A DNA stretch of 23,015 nucleotides from an uncultured Oribacterium sp. Its GTDB lineage: Bacteria > Bacillota > Clostridia > Lachnospirales > Lachnospiraceae. The stretch covers positions 1 to 23,015 of the forward strand of contig CALAOB010000123.1 in the NCBI GenBank assembly GCA_937927445.1, written 5' to 3'. A model generated the notes under the pieces. The model was not told where the DNA came from. It did no database searches and was given only the letters and a program-made list of their open reading frames with translations. Shown here piece after piece: positions 6,724 through 14,738 of this stretch (within the stretch, counting starts at the first letter, position 1; the number at the start of each line of letters is the position of its first letter). Both the position numbers and the translations under genes were made by a program.

Positions 6724-7428
6724 TCAGCGCCAGTAGCGTTCGGTTGCGTGCTCGCGCTGTGCGTGACGGTCCTGCGGGCTGCGCTGAAGGAGCGGGTAGC
6801 CGTAGGTGAACTCGAACACGATGGAGGCGAGGATGATGGCGCCGGCGACGTCATACACACTGTGCTGCTTGAGGGCCATGGTGCTCATGCAGATCAGAAT
6901 CGCAAGGATCGTAGACGCGCACTTCACCAAACGACCATGCTTCGACGCGGCGATGTCCTGCGAGCGGAGGACGGCGATGGCGACGCCGATCGAGTTATAG
7001 CAGTGAATGCTCGGGAAGACGTTCGTGCAGGTGTCGGTGCGGTAGAGCCAGGCGACAATCCTGGTGAAGATGTTCTTCGTCGGGTCGAGGATCGGGCGAA
7101 AATCCGTACCGTTCGGGAAGACCGAGCAGATAATCAGGCTGATGGTCATGCCGCTGAACAGGAAGGCACAGAGGCGGTAAAAATCATCTCTGTTCTTAAA
7201 CATGAAGTACAGGACTGCGACGGCGACGTACGCGAACCACAGCATGTACGGGATGATGAAGTACTCGCAGAACGGGATCTTATCATCGAGCGCTGCATGC
7301 ATGACATGAAAGCTGACCTGATGATTGATCGTCTTCTCGAGGTAGCCGAACCAGGTAATGTAGATCAGCGCATAGGACAGGATCCATGCGTGACGATAGC
7401 GCTGTATAAACTTTTTGATTTTATTCAT
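6724..7428 (-). CDS. PAP2-family membrane phosphatase
   Basis: Integral membrane protein of the PAP2/phosphatidic-acid phosphatase superfamily, expected to hydrolyse a lipid phosphate or pyrophosphate at the membrane; the substrate cannot be told. The protein is 234 aa with hydrophobic segments near residues 14-30, 55-77, 84-103, 143-153 and 170-186. The phosphatase signature is recognisable: NGTDFRP (106-112) for motif 1, PSIH (139-142) for motif 2, and KQHSVYDVAG (187-196) carrying H189 and D193 for motif 3. The frame opens further up at a TTG (7464), but ATG 7428 has AGAGG 8 nt upstream and is chosen. The last 25 residues are polar, rich in Arg, Gln and His. It lies downstream of tRNA-Met, separated by a terminator, and has its own candidate promoter. 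Confidence 0.88.
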   Translation of the reverse strand: MNKIKKFIQRYRHAWILSYALIYITWFGYLEKTINHQVSFHVMHAALDDKIPFCEYFIIPYMLWFAYVAVAVLYFMFKNRDDFYRLCAFLFSGMTISLIICSVFPNGTDFRPILDPTKNIFTRIVAWLYRTDTCTNVFPSIHCYNSIGVAIAVLRSQDIAASKHGRLVKCASTILAILICMSTMALKQHSVYDVAGAIILASIVFEFTYGYPLLQRSPQDRHAQREHATERYWR

Positions 7429-7441
7429 CCACTGGCCTCTG

Positions 7442-7509
7442 GAACGTTTTACGTTCGGATCCAAGAATACACGCAGCCCTCGAGCTCATCGGGGGGTGAT
7501 AAATATCAC
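7442..7509. promoter_or_regulatory. two palindromes in the PAP2 leader
   Basis: GAACGT-ttt-ACGTTC (7442-7456) lies just upstream of the ribosome binding site. GTGAT-aaat-ATCAC (7496-7509) lies 40 bp further upstream and has the half-site geometry of a CRP/FNR-family site (GTGAT N4 ATCAC). Both would be downstream of the proposed transcription start. Regulatory meaning is inferred only. Confidence 0.35.
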
Positions 7510-7560
7510 AGTCCCGCACAGGTCGAAGAATACGCAAAGTTTCACTTTATCAATTTAGAA

Positions 7561-7589
7561 ATACTAGCACCGTAAAAATATGGATTCAA
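7561..7589 (-). promoter_or_regulatory. candidate promoter of the PAP2 gene
   Basis: Minus-strand TTGAAT (7584-7589), 17-nt spacer, TAGTAT (7561-7566). Each box matches four of six consensus bases. It implies a leader of about 125 nt containing the two palindromes. Confidence 0.4.
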
Positions 7590-7773
7590 TAGTAGGGATT
7601 AATTTCGGAAGAATCAACAAAAAGCACCCCCGTCCGACTGGCTCTCGTGAAAAAATTATCTTAAAAGACCGCGTAAGCCATCGAAGGAGCTGAAGCACAC
7701 CCCGCACCGCACAGAGCATCTATGTGTTTTCTATCGTAGCAATCTCATGGAGCTGCTGGTATCGTCAGAATGC
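7590..7773. other. gene-free spacer between the PAP2 promoter and the tRNA-Met terminator
   Basis: I see no credible ORF, RNA gene, repeat or strong hairpin in this 184-nt stretch. Confidence 0.5.
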
Positions 7774-7805
7774 AAAAAGAAAAGCACCATGCTTTTGCAT
7801 GGTGC
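7774..7805 (-). terminator. terminator of the tRNA-Val/tRNA-Met unit
   Basis: A perfect 9-bp stem GCACCATGC/GCATGGTGC (7784-7792 and 7797-7805) with an AAAA loop on the minus strand is followed by TTTTCTTTTT (7783-7774). It begins 9 nt after the tRNA-Met 3' end. Confidence 0.93.
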
Positions 7806-7813
7806 CTGTTTGA

Positions 7814-7887
7814 TAGCGAGAGGGAGACTTGAACTCTCGACACCGCGGGTATGAACCGCGTGCTCTAGCCAACTGAGCTATCTCGCC
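7814..7887 (-). tRNA. tRNA-Met (anticodon CAT, elongator type)
   Basis: A 74-nt cloverleaf: acceptor GGCGAGA/TCTCGCT, D-arm GCTC...GAGC, anticodon stem CGCGG/CCGCG enclosing TTCATAC, T-loop TTCAAGT. The paired first position (a G-T pair) and the GGCGAGATAGCTC start fit elongator rather than initiator Met; a lysidine-modified Ile tRNA cannot be excluded from anticodon alone. The T-stem shows an A-C mismatch at its second pair. CCA is not encoded. It is co-transcribed with tRNA-Val, 47 nt downstream of it. Confidence 0.93.
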
Positions 7888-7934
7888 ATATGTCCGACCC
7901 AGACCGCGTATACACGCAGTCCAGACCGAAGACG

Positions 7935-8007
7935 TGGGGCCTACAGGGCTCGAACCTGTGACCCTCTGCTTGTAAGGCAGATGCTCTCCCAGCTGAGCTA
8001 AGACCCC
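7935..8007 (-). tRNA. tRNA-Val (anticodon TAC)
   Basis: A 73-nt cloverleaf: acceptor GGGGTCT/AGGCCCC, D-arm GCTC...GAGC, anticodon stem TCTGC/GCAGA enclosing CTTACAA (anticodon TAC), T-loop TTCGAGC. CCA is not encoded. First gene of a two-tRNA unit with a consensus promoter 32 nt upstream. Confidence 0.95.
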
Positions 8008-8038
8008 GTTCGTGTGTCGTTCGTTTTGCGACCTCTGT

Positions 8039-8067
8039 ATATTACTAAATCGCTTCACGTTTGTCAA
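8039..8067 (-). promoter_or_regulatory. promoter of the tRNA-Val/tRNA-Met unit
   Basis: Minus-strand TTGACA (8062-8067), 17-nt spacer, TAATAT (8039-8044). It matches the tRNA-Arg promoter exactly in both hexamers and spacer length. Confidence 0.9.
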
Positions 8068-8100
8068 CAACTTTTCTAAAACTTTTTTTGCAGAGATTTT

Positions 8101-8122
8101 CAGGACCGCCGAAGCGGTCCTG
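8101..8122 (-). terminator. UUCG-capped hairpin after the glycosyltransferase
   Basis: A perfect 9-bp stem CAGGACCGC/GCGGTCCTG with a TTCG loop on the minus strand (C-UUCG-G, an unusually stable tetraloop), 7 nt after the stop codon. AAAATCTC rather than a T-run follows, so it is more likely an mRNA 3'-end stabiliser or weak terminator. Confidence 0.6.
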
Positions 8123-8129
8123 CGTTGCA

Positions 8130-9149
8130 TCAGTTAAATCCGTAGAACTTCTGTGCGAGCTTGTAGCAGAGGATGGTGAGTTCGTTGCCGGCCTTCAGGC
8201 GGAAGTTGCAGCCCTGTCCGAGGAATGAGAAGCGCATCTTGAGCCAGGTCTGGAAGTTATTTGCCTTCAGGTAGTCCCAGAGCTCCTTTTTCTTCTGCAT
8301 GTTCTCCGGGTCACCGGACTTGATGGCCAGTACGGAGGAGACGGTGGTGATGATCTCGAGGTAGCTGAACATGTAGTGGCGCTTCTTGCGGCTCTTCAGA
8401 TTCGTAAGGTCACAGCAGTCGATCATGATCCGGTTGACCTTCAGCTGCTGGTCAATGCGCCCGATCATGACGGTTTCATTGACCGACTGATCATCGCGGC
8501 CGATAAAGTAGTGATAGAGGTTCACGTCCATGTAGTACATCTTCTCTACGCTCGGAATCGGCTGGTACACGAAGATGTTGTCAACGTAGAAGGTGTGCTT
8601 CGGCAGCACGAGGCCGCAGTCGCGGAGCATCTGTGTACGGTAGATGACGGAATGCATCAGGATGTACTGTCCGAGGTGGAAGTGCTTCACCTCATCCCAG
8701 CCGAAGATGCAGTCCTTCGGGAGGGCCGACTCGTAGCGCATGACCTTCTTGTGGGTCTGGCCGACCTTATCGTAGATGAAGTTACAGATGAACATGTCGA
8801 CCGGGGTGCCGGCCATGATGAGCTCACGGAGCTTCTCCAGCACCTTCGGGAGAGCTTCGTCATCGAGCCAGTCGTCGGAATCAACGACCTTATAGAAGAG
8901 ACCGCTCGCGTTGCGGAGACCGGTATTGACCGCCTCTCCGTGACCGCCGTTCTCCTGATGCACCGCCTTCACGATGCCCGGGTACTTCGCCTCGTACTCC
9001 TTCGCGATCTCGAAGGTGTTATCCTTCTGTGAGCCGTCGTCCACGACGATGATCTCCACCTCGTCTCCACCCGGGAGGATCGACTCGATACACTTCCGCA
9101 TATAGGCGGCAGAGTTGTAGCATGGTATAGCAAAGCTGACAAGCTTCAT
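8130..9149 (-). CDS. GT2-family glycosyltransferase
   Basis: Glycosyltransferase with a GT-A fold, transferring a sugar from a nucleotide-sugar donor to an unidentified acceptor; probably cytosolic or membrane-associated cell-surface glycan synthesis (inferred). The protein is 339 aa from ATG 9149. It starts MKLVSFAIPCYNS, the GT2 opening strand, with the nucleotide-binding VVDDGS at residues 35-40 and the metal-binding DSDDWLD at 90-96. No convincing transmembrane helix is present. The frame is open up to 9380, but the extension overlaps the promoter region and has no family similarity; AGAGG sits just before ATG 9149. It is a single-gene unit with its own extended -10 promoter. No neighbouring surface-polysaccharide genes are present, so the pathway is unknown. 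Confidence 0.92.
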   Translation of the reverse strand: MKLVSFAIPCYNSAAYMRKCIESILPGGDEVEIIVVDDGSQKDNTFEIAKEYEAKYPGIVKAVHQENGGHGEAVNTGLRNASGLFYKVVDSDDWLDDEALPKVLEKLRELIMAGTPVDMFICNFIYDKVGQTHKKVMRYESALPKDCIFGWDEVKHFHLGQYILMHSVIYRTQMLRDCGLVLPKHTFYVDNIFVYQPIPSVEKMYYMDVNLYHYFIGRDDQSVNETVMIGRIDQQLKVNRIMIDCCDLTNLKSRKKRHYMFSYLEIITTVSSVLAIKSGDPENMQKKKELWDYLKANNFQTWLKMRFSFLGQGCNFRLKAGNELTILCYKLAQKFYGFN

Positions 9150-9165
9150 TTTTTCCTCTTTTCTA

Positions 9166-9185
9166 AGGATATCGCAGGATATCCT
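9166..9185 (-). other. leader hairpin before the glycosyltransferase RBS
   Basis: A perfect 8-bp inverted repeat AGGATATC/GATATCCT with a 4-nt loop, located just upstream of the Shine-Dalgarno region (9151-9163). It could influence translation; that is inference. Confidence 0.5.
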
Positions 9186-9268
9186 CTTCTGTCGCTGCTG
9201 CGCCGCCCGGCATTTCCGATCACCGGACGCGCTTCTGCAGTTCTCCATCAGTTCCCATAATTGAGCCC

Positions 9269-9297
9269 ATTCTACCACGCTCTGCAAGACATGACAA
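9269..9297 (-). promoter_or_regulatory. promoter of the glycosyltransferase
   Basis: Minus-strand TTGTCA (9292-9297), 17-nt spacer, TAGAAT (9269-9274) with TGG before it (extended -10). Both boxes match five of six consensus bases. It gives a leader of about 110 nt. Confidence 0.75.
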
Positions 9298-9300
9298 ACG

Positions 9301-9329
9301 AAAAAGAGAAGCCCCGTTCGGGACTTCTC
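9301..9329 (-). terminator. terminator of the carA-carB-arcC transcript
   Basis: A 10-bp stem (9306-9315 and 9320-9329) with a 4-nt loop is followed by TTTTT (9305-9301) on the minus strand. One pair is U-G on the minus RNA and a mismatch on plus, so it fits the minus-strand transcript. A second 7-bp hairpin GGCTCTG/CAGAGCC (9359-9375) lies between it and the arcC stop. Confidence 0.9.
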
Positions 9330-9392
9330 TCCGTAATTTTCGGATAACGCGGGCGTCCGGCTCTGTGTCAGAGCCCACAATCAACACCAGAA

Positions 9393-10328
9393 TCACTTGA
9401 TGGTGGTGCCTGCGAGGCCGTCTACGGCCTTCTCTGCGAGTTCCATCGAGGTGATGATGGCCTTGCGGTCCTTACCGGACTCGACGAAGTCGACACCAGC
9501 CTCTACCTTCGGCTGCATAGACTTGAACTCGAAGTGGCCGTCGCGGATGTACTGCTTGGCATCCTCGATGCTCATGGTTTCGATCGCCTTCTCATCCGCC
9601 TGACCGTAGTTCAGGGATACGTGATCCACGGCGGTGGTGATCAGCAGGATGTCCGCATCGACGTCCTTTGCGAGGAGGGCTGCGGTGCGGTCCTTCTCGA
9701 TGACGGCTGCTGCACCCTTCAGGTTGTTGCCCTGACGAAGCACCGGAATACCGCCGCCTCCGCAGGCGATGACGACCTGATCCGCGTCGAGGAGCGCCTT
9801 GATGGCGTCGATCTCGACGATGGACTTCGGGTTCGGGGAAGAAACGACACGCTGGAATACGCCATCCGCAATCATCTCCACATGGTTGCCGTTCTCCTCT
9901 TCCTTACGTGCTTCCTCAGCGTTCATCAGCTTACCGACGCACTTGATCGGATTATAGAAGCTCTCGTCATACGGATCGACCATCACCTGGGTGATGATGG
10001 TGGATGCCGTCTTATAGATGCCTCTCTTCACGAGCTCAGCACGCACTGCGTTCTGCAGGTCGTAGCCGATCATGCCCTGGCTCATCGCAGAGCATACATG
10101 AAGCGGGGTGTTTACGTACTGCTCCGGATTCGACTCCGTGAGGTTCTTCATCGCGGTGTGGATCATACCTACCTGCGGTGCGTTCGAGAATACCAGTGCG
10201 ACCTGATAGCCGTCCTCGACGAAATCACCGATCATCGTTGCGGTACGTGCAACGGCGGCCTTCTGCTCCGGAAGGGTGAAGCCCAGATCCTTATGTCCGA
10301 GCGCAATGACCATTCGCTTTTTGCTCAT
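9393..10328 (-). CDS. arcC: carbamate kinase
   Basis: Amino-acid-kinase-fold enzyme catalysing reversible phosphoryl transfer between carbamoyl phosphate plus ADP and ATP plus carbamate. The protein is 311 aa, the family's usual length. Recognisable segments are SNAPQVGMIH near residue 50, VSSPNPKSI mid-protein, VIACGGGGIPV and DADILLITTAVDHV. The start ATG 10328 has GAGGAGGT just upstream; an in-frame extension to 10418 would overlap the end of carB and is rejected. The N-terminal loop reads ALGHKDLG, where the family normally has (G/H)NAL. It lies only 13 nt after the carB stop, with its ribosome binding site in the gap and a terminator behind it, so it is the last gene of the car operon. 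This kinase is more often found with arginine deiminase genes. Its direction of action here is not evident from sequence. Confidence 0.92.
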   Translation of the reverse strand: MSKKRMVIALGHKDLGFTLPEQKAAVARTATMIGDFVEDGYQVALVFSNAPQVGMIHTAMKNLTESNPEQYVNTPLHVCSAMSQGMIGYDLQNAVRAELVKRGIYKTASTIITQVMVDPYDESFYNPIKCVGKLMNAEEARKEEENGNHVEMIADGVFQRVVSSPNPKSIVEIDAIKALLDADQVVIACGGGGIPVLRQGNNLKGAAAVIEKDRTAALLAKDVDADILLITTAVDHVSLNYGQADEKAIETMSIEDAKQYIRDGHFEFKSMQPKVEAGVDFVESGKDRKAIITSMELAEKAVDGLAGTTIK

Positions 10329-10341
10329 GCTGTACCTCCTC

Positions 10342-13300
10342 TTAATTCTTCTCTTCATCGAGGGCTGCGATATCGATGAGATGCAGCTCGGATGACTTGT
10401 TTTCGAGGGATGTGGCAAGTGCTCTTGCCGTATCCACTGCTGTCAGTACATTAACACCGGTCTCGACCGCATTACGACGGATCACGAAACCATCCTTGGA
10501 GGCCTCTGCGCCCTCCTTCGGAACGTCGATGACGATGTCGAGCTCGTGGCCGAGTACGAGGTCGAGGATGTTCGGGGACTCCTGCTCTACCTTCCGTACC
10601 TGGAAGCACTTTACGCCGCCCTCGCTGAGCGCCTGATAGGTGCCGTGGGTCGCGAAGATACGGTAGCCGAGCTGCTCGAAGCGCTTCGCGATCGGGGTGA
10701 TCTCTTCCTTATCCTCATCACGTACGGTGATGACCATGTTCTTATACTTCGGAAGCTGGATGCCCGCGCCCTGGAATGCCTTGTACAGTGCTTCGTTGAA
10801 GCTCTTTGCGATACCGAGACACTCACCGGTCGACTTCATCTCCGGTCCGAGGCTGATGTCGGCACCCTTGATCTTCTCGAAGGAGAATACCGGCATCTTG
10901 ATCGCGTAGTAGTCGGTTTCCTTCTGGAGACCCGGCTCATAGCCGAGCTCACGGATCGTGTGGCCGCAGATGATCTGTGTTGCGAGCGGCACAATCGGAA
11001 TACCGGTTACCTTACTGATGTACGGAACGGTACGCGAGGAACGAGGGTTGACCTCGATGATGTACACCTCGTCACCATCTGCGATGAACTGAACATTGAC
11101 CATACCGATAACGTGCAGGGCCTTCGCGAGACGCTCGGTATACTCGATAACGCGCTCCTTCGCCTTCGGAGTCAGGCTGCGCTGCGGGTATACGGAGATG
11201 GAGTCGCCGGAGTGGATACCGGTACGCTCGATATGCTCCATGATGCCCGGGATCAGGATGTCCTGGCCGTCACAGATCGCGTCAACCTCGAGCTCGGTAC
11301 CACGAATGTACTTATCCACGAGGATCGGGTGCTCCTGTGCGATCTGGTTGATCTCGCCGATGTACTCGTCGATATCCTGATCGCTGATTGCGATACGCAT
11401 GCCGGCACCACCGAGTACGTAGGAAGGACGTACCAGTACCGGATAGCCCAGCACATGCGCGGCTTCCTTCGCTTCCTCTGCCGTAAATACGGTCTGACCT
11501 GCGGCACGCTGGCAGCCGGTCTGCTGAAGAATCTCGTCGAAACGCTCACGGTCCTCTGCGGCGTCGACGTCGTCCTGCTGGGTTCCAAGGATCGGCACAC
11601 CCATCTTCTCGAGGGCATCGGCCAGCTTGATGGCGGTCTGTCCACCGAACTGAACGACGGCTCCGTCCGGCTTCTCCACATCTACAACGTTCCGTACATC
11701 TTCCGGTGTCAGCGGCTCGAAGTAGAGCTTATCAGCGATATCGAAGTCCGTGGAAACGGTCTCCGGGTTGTTGTTGATGATGATGGTCTCGTAGCCCTCG
11801 CGCTCGAACTGCCATGTGCTGTGCACAGAGCAGAAATCGAACTCGATACCCTGACCGATACGGATCGGGCCGGAACCGAGGACGAGTACCTTCTTTTTCT
11901 TGTTCGGATCACGGAATGCACCGGTCGCCTCGTTCTCCGAGCCGAATACGCTGTAGTAGTACGGGGTCTCGGCCTCGAACTCTGCGGCACAGGTATCAAC
12001 CATCTTGAACGCAGCGTGGATGTCCCACTTGTCACGCAGCTCGCGGATCTCGTCCTCGCTGTAGCCGGTGAGGCGGGCAATGACGTTGTCCGGGAATTCG
12101 ATGCGCTTCGCTTCGCGAAGCAGGGTCTCGTTCATGGACTCGCTGTGGAGTCTGTTCTCCATGTCTACGATGATCTTCAGCTTATCGATGAACCACTCAT
12201 CGATCTTCGTGATGTCGTGGATCTCCTCGTAGCTGTAGCCACGGCGGAGTGCCTCGGCGATGACCCAGATACGGCGGTCATCGACACGGTGAAGCAGCTT
12301 ATGAAGATCATGATCGTCGAGATCCGTGAAGTCATAGGACATCAGGGAATCGACGTGCTGCTCGAGGGAACGGATGGCCTTCATGAGGCCGCCCTCGAAG
12401 TTGTTTGCGATCGCCATCACCTCACCGGTCGCCTTCATCTGGGTACCGAGGGTGTGCTCTGCAGTGATGAACTTATCGAACGGAAGACGCGGCATCTTGA
12501 CGACACAGTAGTCGAGCATCGGCTCGAAGGATGCGTAGGTCTTTCCGGTAACGGCATTCTTGATCTCGTCGAGGGTATAGCCCAGTGCGATCTTCGCGGC
12601 TACCTTCGCGATCGGGTAACCGGTCGCCTTCGATGCGAGGGCGGAGGATCTGGATACACGAGGGTTAACCTCGATGACGCAGTACTCGAAGCTCTCCGGA
12701 TTCAGGGCATACTGTACGTTACAGCCGCCGGTGATACCGAGCTCGGTGATGATGTTGAGCGCGGAGGTACGGAGCATCTGGTACTCCTTATCCGACAGGG
12801 TCTGGGACGGAGCCACGACGATGGAGTCACCGGTGTGGACGCCGACCGGGTCGAGGTTTTCCATATTACATACGGTGATGACATTGCCCGCAGAATCGCG
12901 CATTACCTCGTACTCGATTTCCTTCCAGCCGGCGATGCAGCGCTCGACCAGAACCTCGTGCACACGGCTGAGACGGAGACCATTCTCGAGGATCTCCTGG
13001 CACTGCTCACGGTTCTCTGCGATACCACCGCCGGAACCGCCGAGGGTGTAGGCCGGACGCAGTACGACCGGATAACCGATCTCCTCTGCGACCTCGAGAC
13101 CACGCTCGAGATCATGTACGACCTCTGACTTCGCCACCGGCTCACCGATCTTCTCCATGGTCTCCTTGAACATGAGACGATCCTCGGCCTTCTTGATGGT
13201 GAGGGCCGTGGTACCGATGAGGCGCACGTTGTGGGAGGCGAGGAAACCGGACTCGTCCAGTGCCATCGCCAGGTTCAGACCCGCCTGACCACCGAGGGTC

Positions 13301-13560
13301 GGCAGGACGGAGTCCGGCTTCTCCTTCTCGATCAGCTTCTCCAGTACATCTACGGTCAGCGGCTCAATGTATACATGATCCGCGATATCCTTATCGGTCA
13401 TGATGGTCGCCGGGTTCGAGTTCAGCAGAACGACCTCGACGCCCTCTTCCTTCAGTGAACGGCAGGCCTGGGTGCCGGCGTAGTCGAACTCCGCAGCCTG
13501 ACCGATGACGATCGGACCAGAACCGATCATCAGGACCTTCTTAATACTTGTATCTCTCAT
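10342..13560 (-). CDS. carB: carbamoyl-phosphate synthase large subunit
   Basis: Makes carbamoyl phosphate from bicarbonate, ammonia delivered by CarA and two ATP, feeding arginine and pyrimidine synthesis; cytosolic heterodimer with CarA. The protein is 1072 aa, full length. The internal duplication is clear: the first half starts VLMIGSGPIVIGQAAEFDY and the second has VLGSGPIRIGQGIEFD near residue 560. Each half has an ATP-grasp loop (RPAYTLGGSGGG and RPSYVLGGAGMR). The last 140 residues form the MGS-like allosteric domain, whose ligand (ornithine or UMP in relatives) cannot be read from sequence alone. The stop of carA and the ATG are 2 nt apart (TGA-AC-ATG) with GGAGGG inside the end of carA, so translation is coupled. 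A long opposite-strand ORF over this gene is a codon-bias shadow. Confidence 0.99.
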   Translation of the reverse strand: MRDTSIKKVLMIGSGPIVIGQAAEFDYAGTQACRSLKEEGVEVVLLNSNPATIMTDKDIADHVYIEPLTVDVLEKLIEKEKPDSVLPTLGGQAGLNLAMALDESGFLASHNVRLIGTTALTIKKAEDRLMFKETMEKIGEPVAKSEVVHDLERGLEVAEEIGYPVVLRPAYTLGGSGGGIAENREQCQEILENGLRLSRVHEVLVERCIAGWKEIEYEVMRDSAGNVITVCNMENLDPVGVHTGDSIVVAPSQTLSDKEYQMLRTSALNIITELGITGGCNVQYALNPESFEYCVIEVNPRVSRSSALASKATGYPIAKVAAKIALGYTLDEIKNAVTGKTYASFEPMLDYCVVKMPRLPFDKFITAEHTLGTQMKATGEVMAIANNFEGGLMKAIRSLEQHVDSLMSYDFTDLDDHDLHKLLHRVDDRRIWVIAEALRRGYSYEEIHDITKIDEWFIDKLKIIVDMENRLHSESMNETLLREAKRIEFPDNVIARLTGYSEDEIRELRDKWDIHAAFKMVDTCAAEFEAETPYYYSVFGSENEATGAFRDPNKKKKVLVLGSGPIRIGQGIEFDFCSVHSTWQFEREGYETIIINNNPETVSTDFDIADKLYFEPLTPEDVRNVVDVEKPDGAVVQFGGQTAIKLADALEKMGVPILGTQQDDVDAAEDRERFDEILQQTGCQRAAGQTVFTAEEAKEAAHVLGYPVLVRPSYVLGGAGMRIAISDQDIDEYIGEINQIAQEHPILVDKYIRGTELEVDAICDGQDILIPGIMEHIERTGIHSGDSISVYPQRSLTPKAKERVIEYTERLAKALHVIGMVNVQFIADGDEVYIIEVNPRSSRTVPYISKVTGIPIVPLATQIICGHTIRELGYEPGLQKETDYYAIKMPVFSFEKIKGADISLGPEMKSTGECLGIAKSFNEALYKAFQGAGIQLPKYKNMVITVRDEDKEEITPIAKRFEQLGYRIFATHGTYQALSEGGVKCFQVRKVEQESPNILDLVLGHELDIVIDVPKEGAEASKDGFVIRRNAVETGVNVLTAVDTARALATSLENKSSELHLIDIAALDEEKN

Positions 13561-13562
13561 GT

Positions 13563-14672
13563 TCAGCCCTCCATCATCTTCATAAAGCGATCAAACAGGT
13601 ATGCGCTGTCACGCGGACCCGGGCAGGCCTCCGGATGGTACTGTACCGTCACGATGTTCTTGCCCTTATAGCGCAGGCCCTCATTCGTACCGTCGTTGAC
13701 ATTGACGAACGCCTCTTCCGCGATCGCAGGATCGATCGTCTTCGGATCGACTGCGTAACCGTGGTTCTGGGACGTGATGTATACACGGCCGTTCGAGAGG
13801 TCCTTCACCGGATGGTTGCCACCGCGGTGACCATACTTCAGCTTGTAGGTGTCCGCACCGGTCGCAAGTGCCATCAGCTGGTGGCCGAGGCAGATCGCGA
13901 AGATCGGGGTCTCGGAAGCGTAGAGCTTCTTGATCTCCTCGATGACCGCTACGTTCTCCTTCGGGTCGCCAGGGCCGTTCGAAATCATGATGCCGTCCGG
14001 GTTCTGGCTGAGAATCGTCTCCGCGCTGGTGTCGGACGGATATACCGTGACATCACAGCCGTGACGCTGCAGGGAGCGGATGATGTTTCTCTTCGCACCG
14101 ACGTCGAGGAAAGCGACGCGCTTCGGCTCGCGGTCACCGGTGTAGCGGGAGCCATCCGGGTTCTCGGCCTGTGCGACATAGACTTCCTTCGTGCTGGTCT
14201 TCTTTACGACACCCTCGACCTTGTAGGCCTTGATGCGCTCGAGGAGTGCCGGCATCTCTTCCTTATGATAACGGTGGGTGGTGATCATACCGTTCATGGT
14301 TCCTTCGTCACGGAGACGCTTGGTCAGCGCTCTCGTATCGATGCCTGCGATGCCCGGAACCTCGTTCTTCTTCAGGAAATTCTGGATGGTGTTCTCGGAG
14401 CGGAAATTCGACGGCATGCGGGAAAGCTCGCGCACGATGAAGGCATCCGGCCATGGCTGCGCGGACTCCATATCTTCATAGCAGATACCGTAGTTACCGA
14501 TCAGTGGATAGGTCATCACGACCGCCTGTCCTGCGTAGGACGGGTCCGTCAGTACTTCGAGGTAGCCGGTCATCGAGGTGTTGAATACGACCTCGGAGAT
14601 CACTTCCTTCTCTGCACCAATTGACGTACCCTTGAACACTGTTCCATCTTCAAGAATCAAAAATGCGTCCAT
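13563..14672 (-). CDS. carA: carbamoyl-phosphate synthase small subunit
   Basis: Glutamine amidotransferase subunit that hydrolyses glutamine and channels ammonia to CarB. The protein is 369 aa. The N-terminal CPSase small-chain domain is followed by a class I amidotransferase domain with nucleophile C261 in FAICLGHQ and the His/Glu pair H346/E348 in YHPEA. The start has GAAGGAGAAACA directly upstream. The 66-nt gap to dapF is AT-rich and contains a perfect minus-strand TATAAT (14727-14732), but its -35 is poor (CTGGAG), so a separate carA promoter is only possible. Otherwise it is read from dapF. No PyrR attenuator or clear ArgR box is visible, and GTAAC repeated at 13-nt spacing just upstream is the only pattern noted. 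It is translationally coupled to carB. Confidence 0.98.
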   Translation of the reverse strand: MDAFLILEDGTVFKGTSIGAEKEVISEVVFNTSMTGYLEVLTDPSYAGQAVVMTYPLIGNYGICYEDMESAQPWPDAFIVRELSRMPSNFRSENTIQNFLKKNEVPGIAGIDTRALTKRLRDEGTMNGMITTHRYHKEEMPALLERIKAYKVEGVVKKTSTKEVYVAQAENPDGSRYTGDREPKRVAFLDVGAKRNIIRSLQRHGCDVTVYPSDTSAETILSQNPDGIMISNGPGDPKENVAVIEEIKKLYASETPIFAICLGHQLMALATGADTYKLKYGHRGGNHPVKDLSNGRVYITSQNHGYAVDPKTIDPAIAEEAFVNVNDGTNEGLRYKGKNIVTVQYHPEACPGPRDSAYLFDRFMKMMEG

Positions 14673-14738
14673 TGTTTCTCCTTCTATCTTTACATGGTGA
14701 ATGGTTACTAACTTGAGTTACTTCTAATTATATATTAT

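Noticed and set aside
8130..9380. 416-aa form of the glycosyltransferase
   Set aside because: The first 77 codons cover a promoter and leader and show no GT2 similarity; ATG 9149 has the ribosome binding site.
10546..13128. 860-codon plus-strand ORF opposite carB
   Set aside because: It lies wholly within carB in the antisense direction, has no ribosome binding site or recognisable domain, and is expected from GC-rich codon use.
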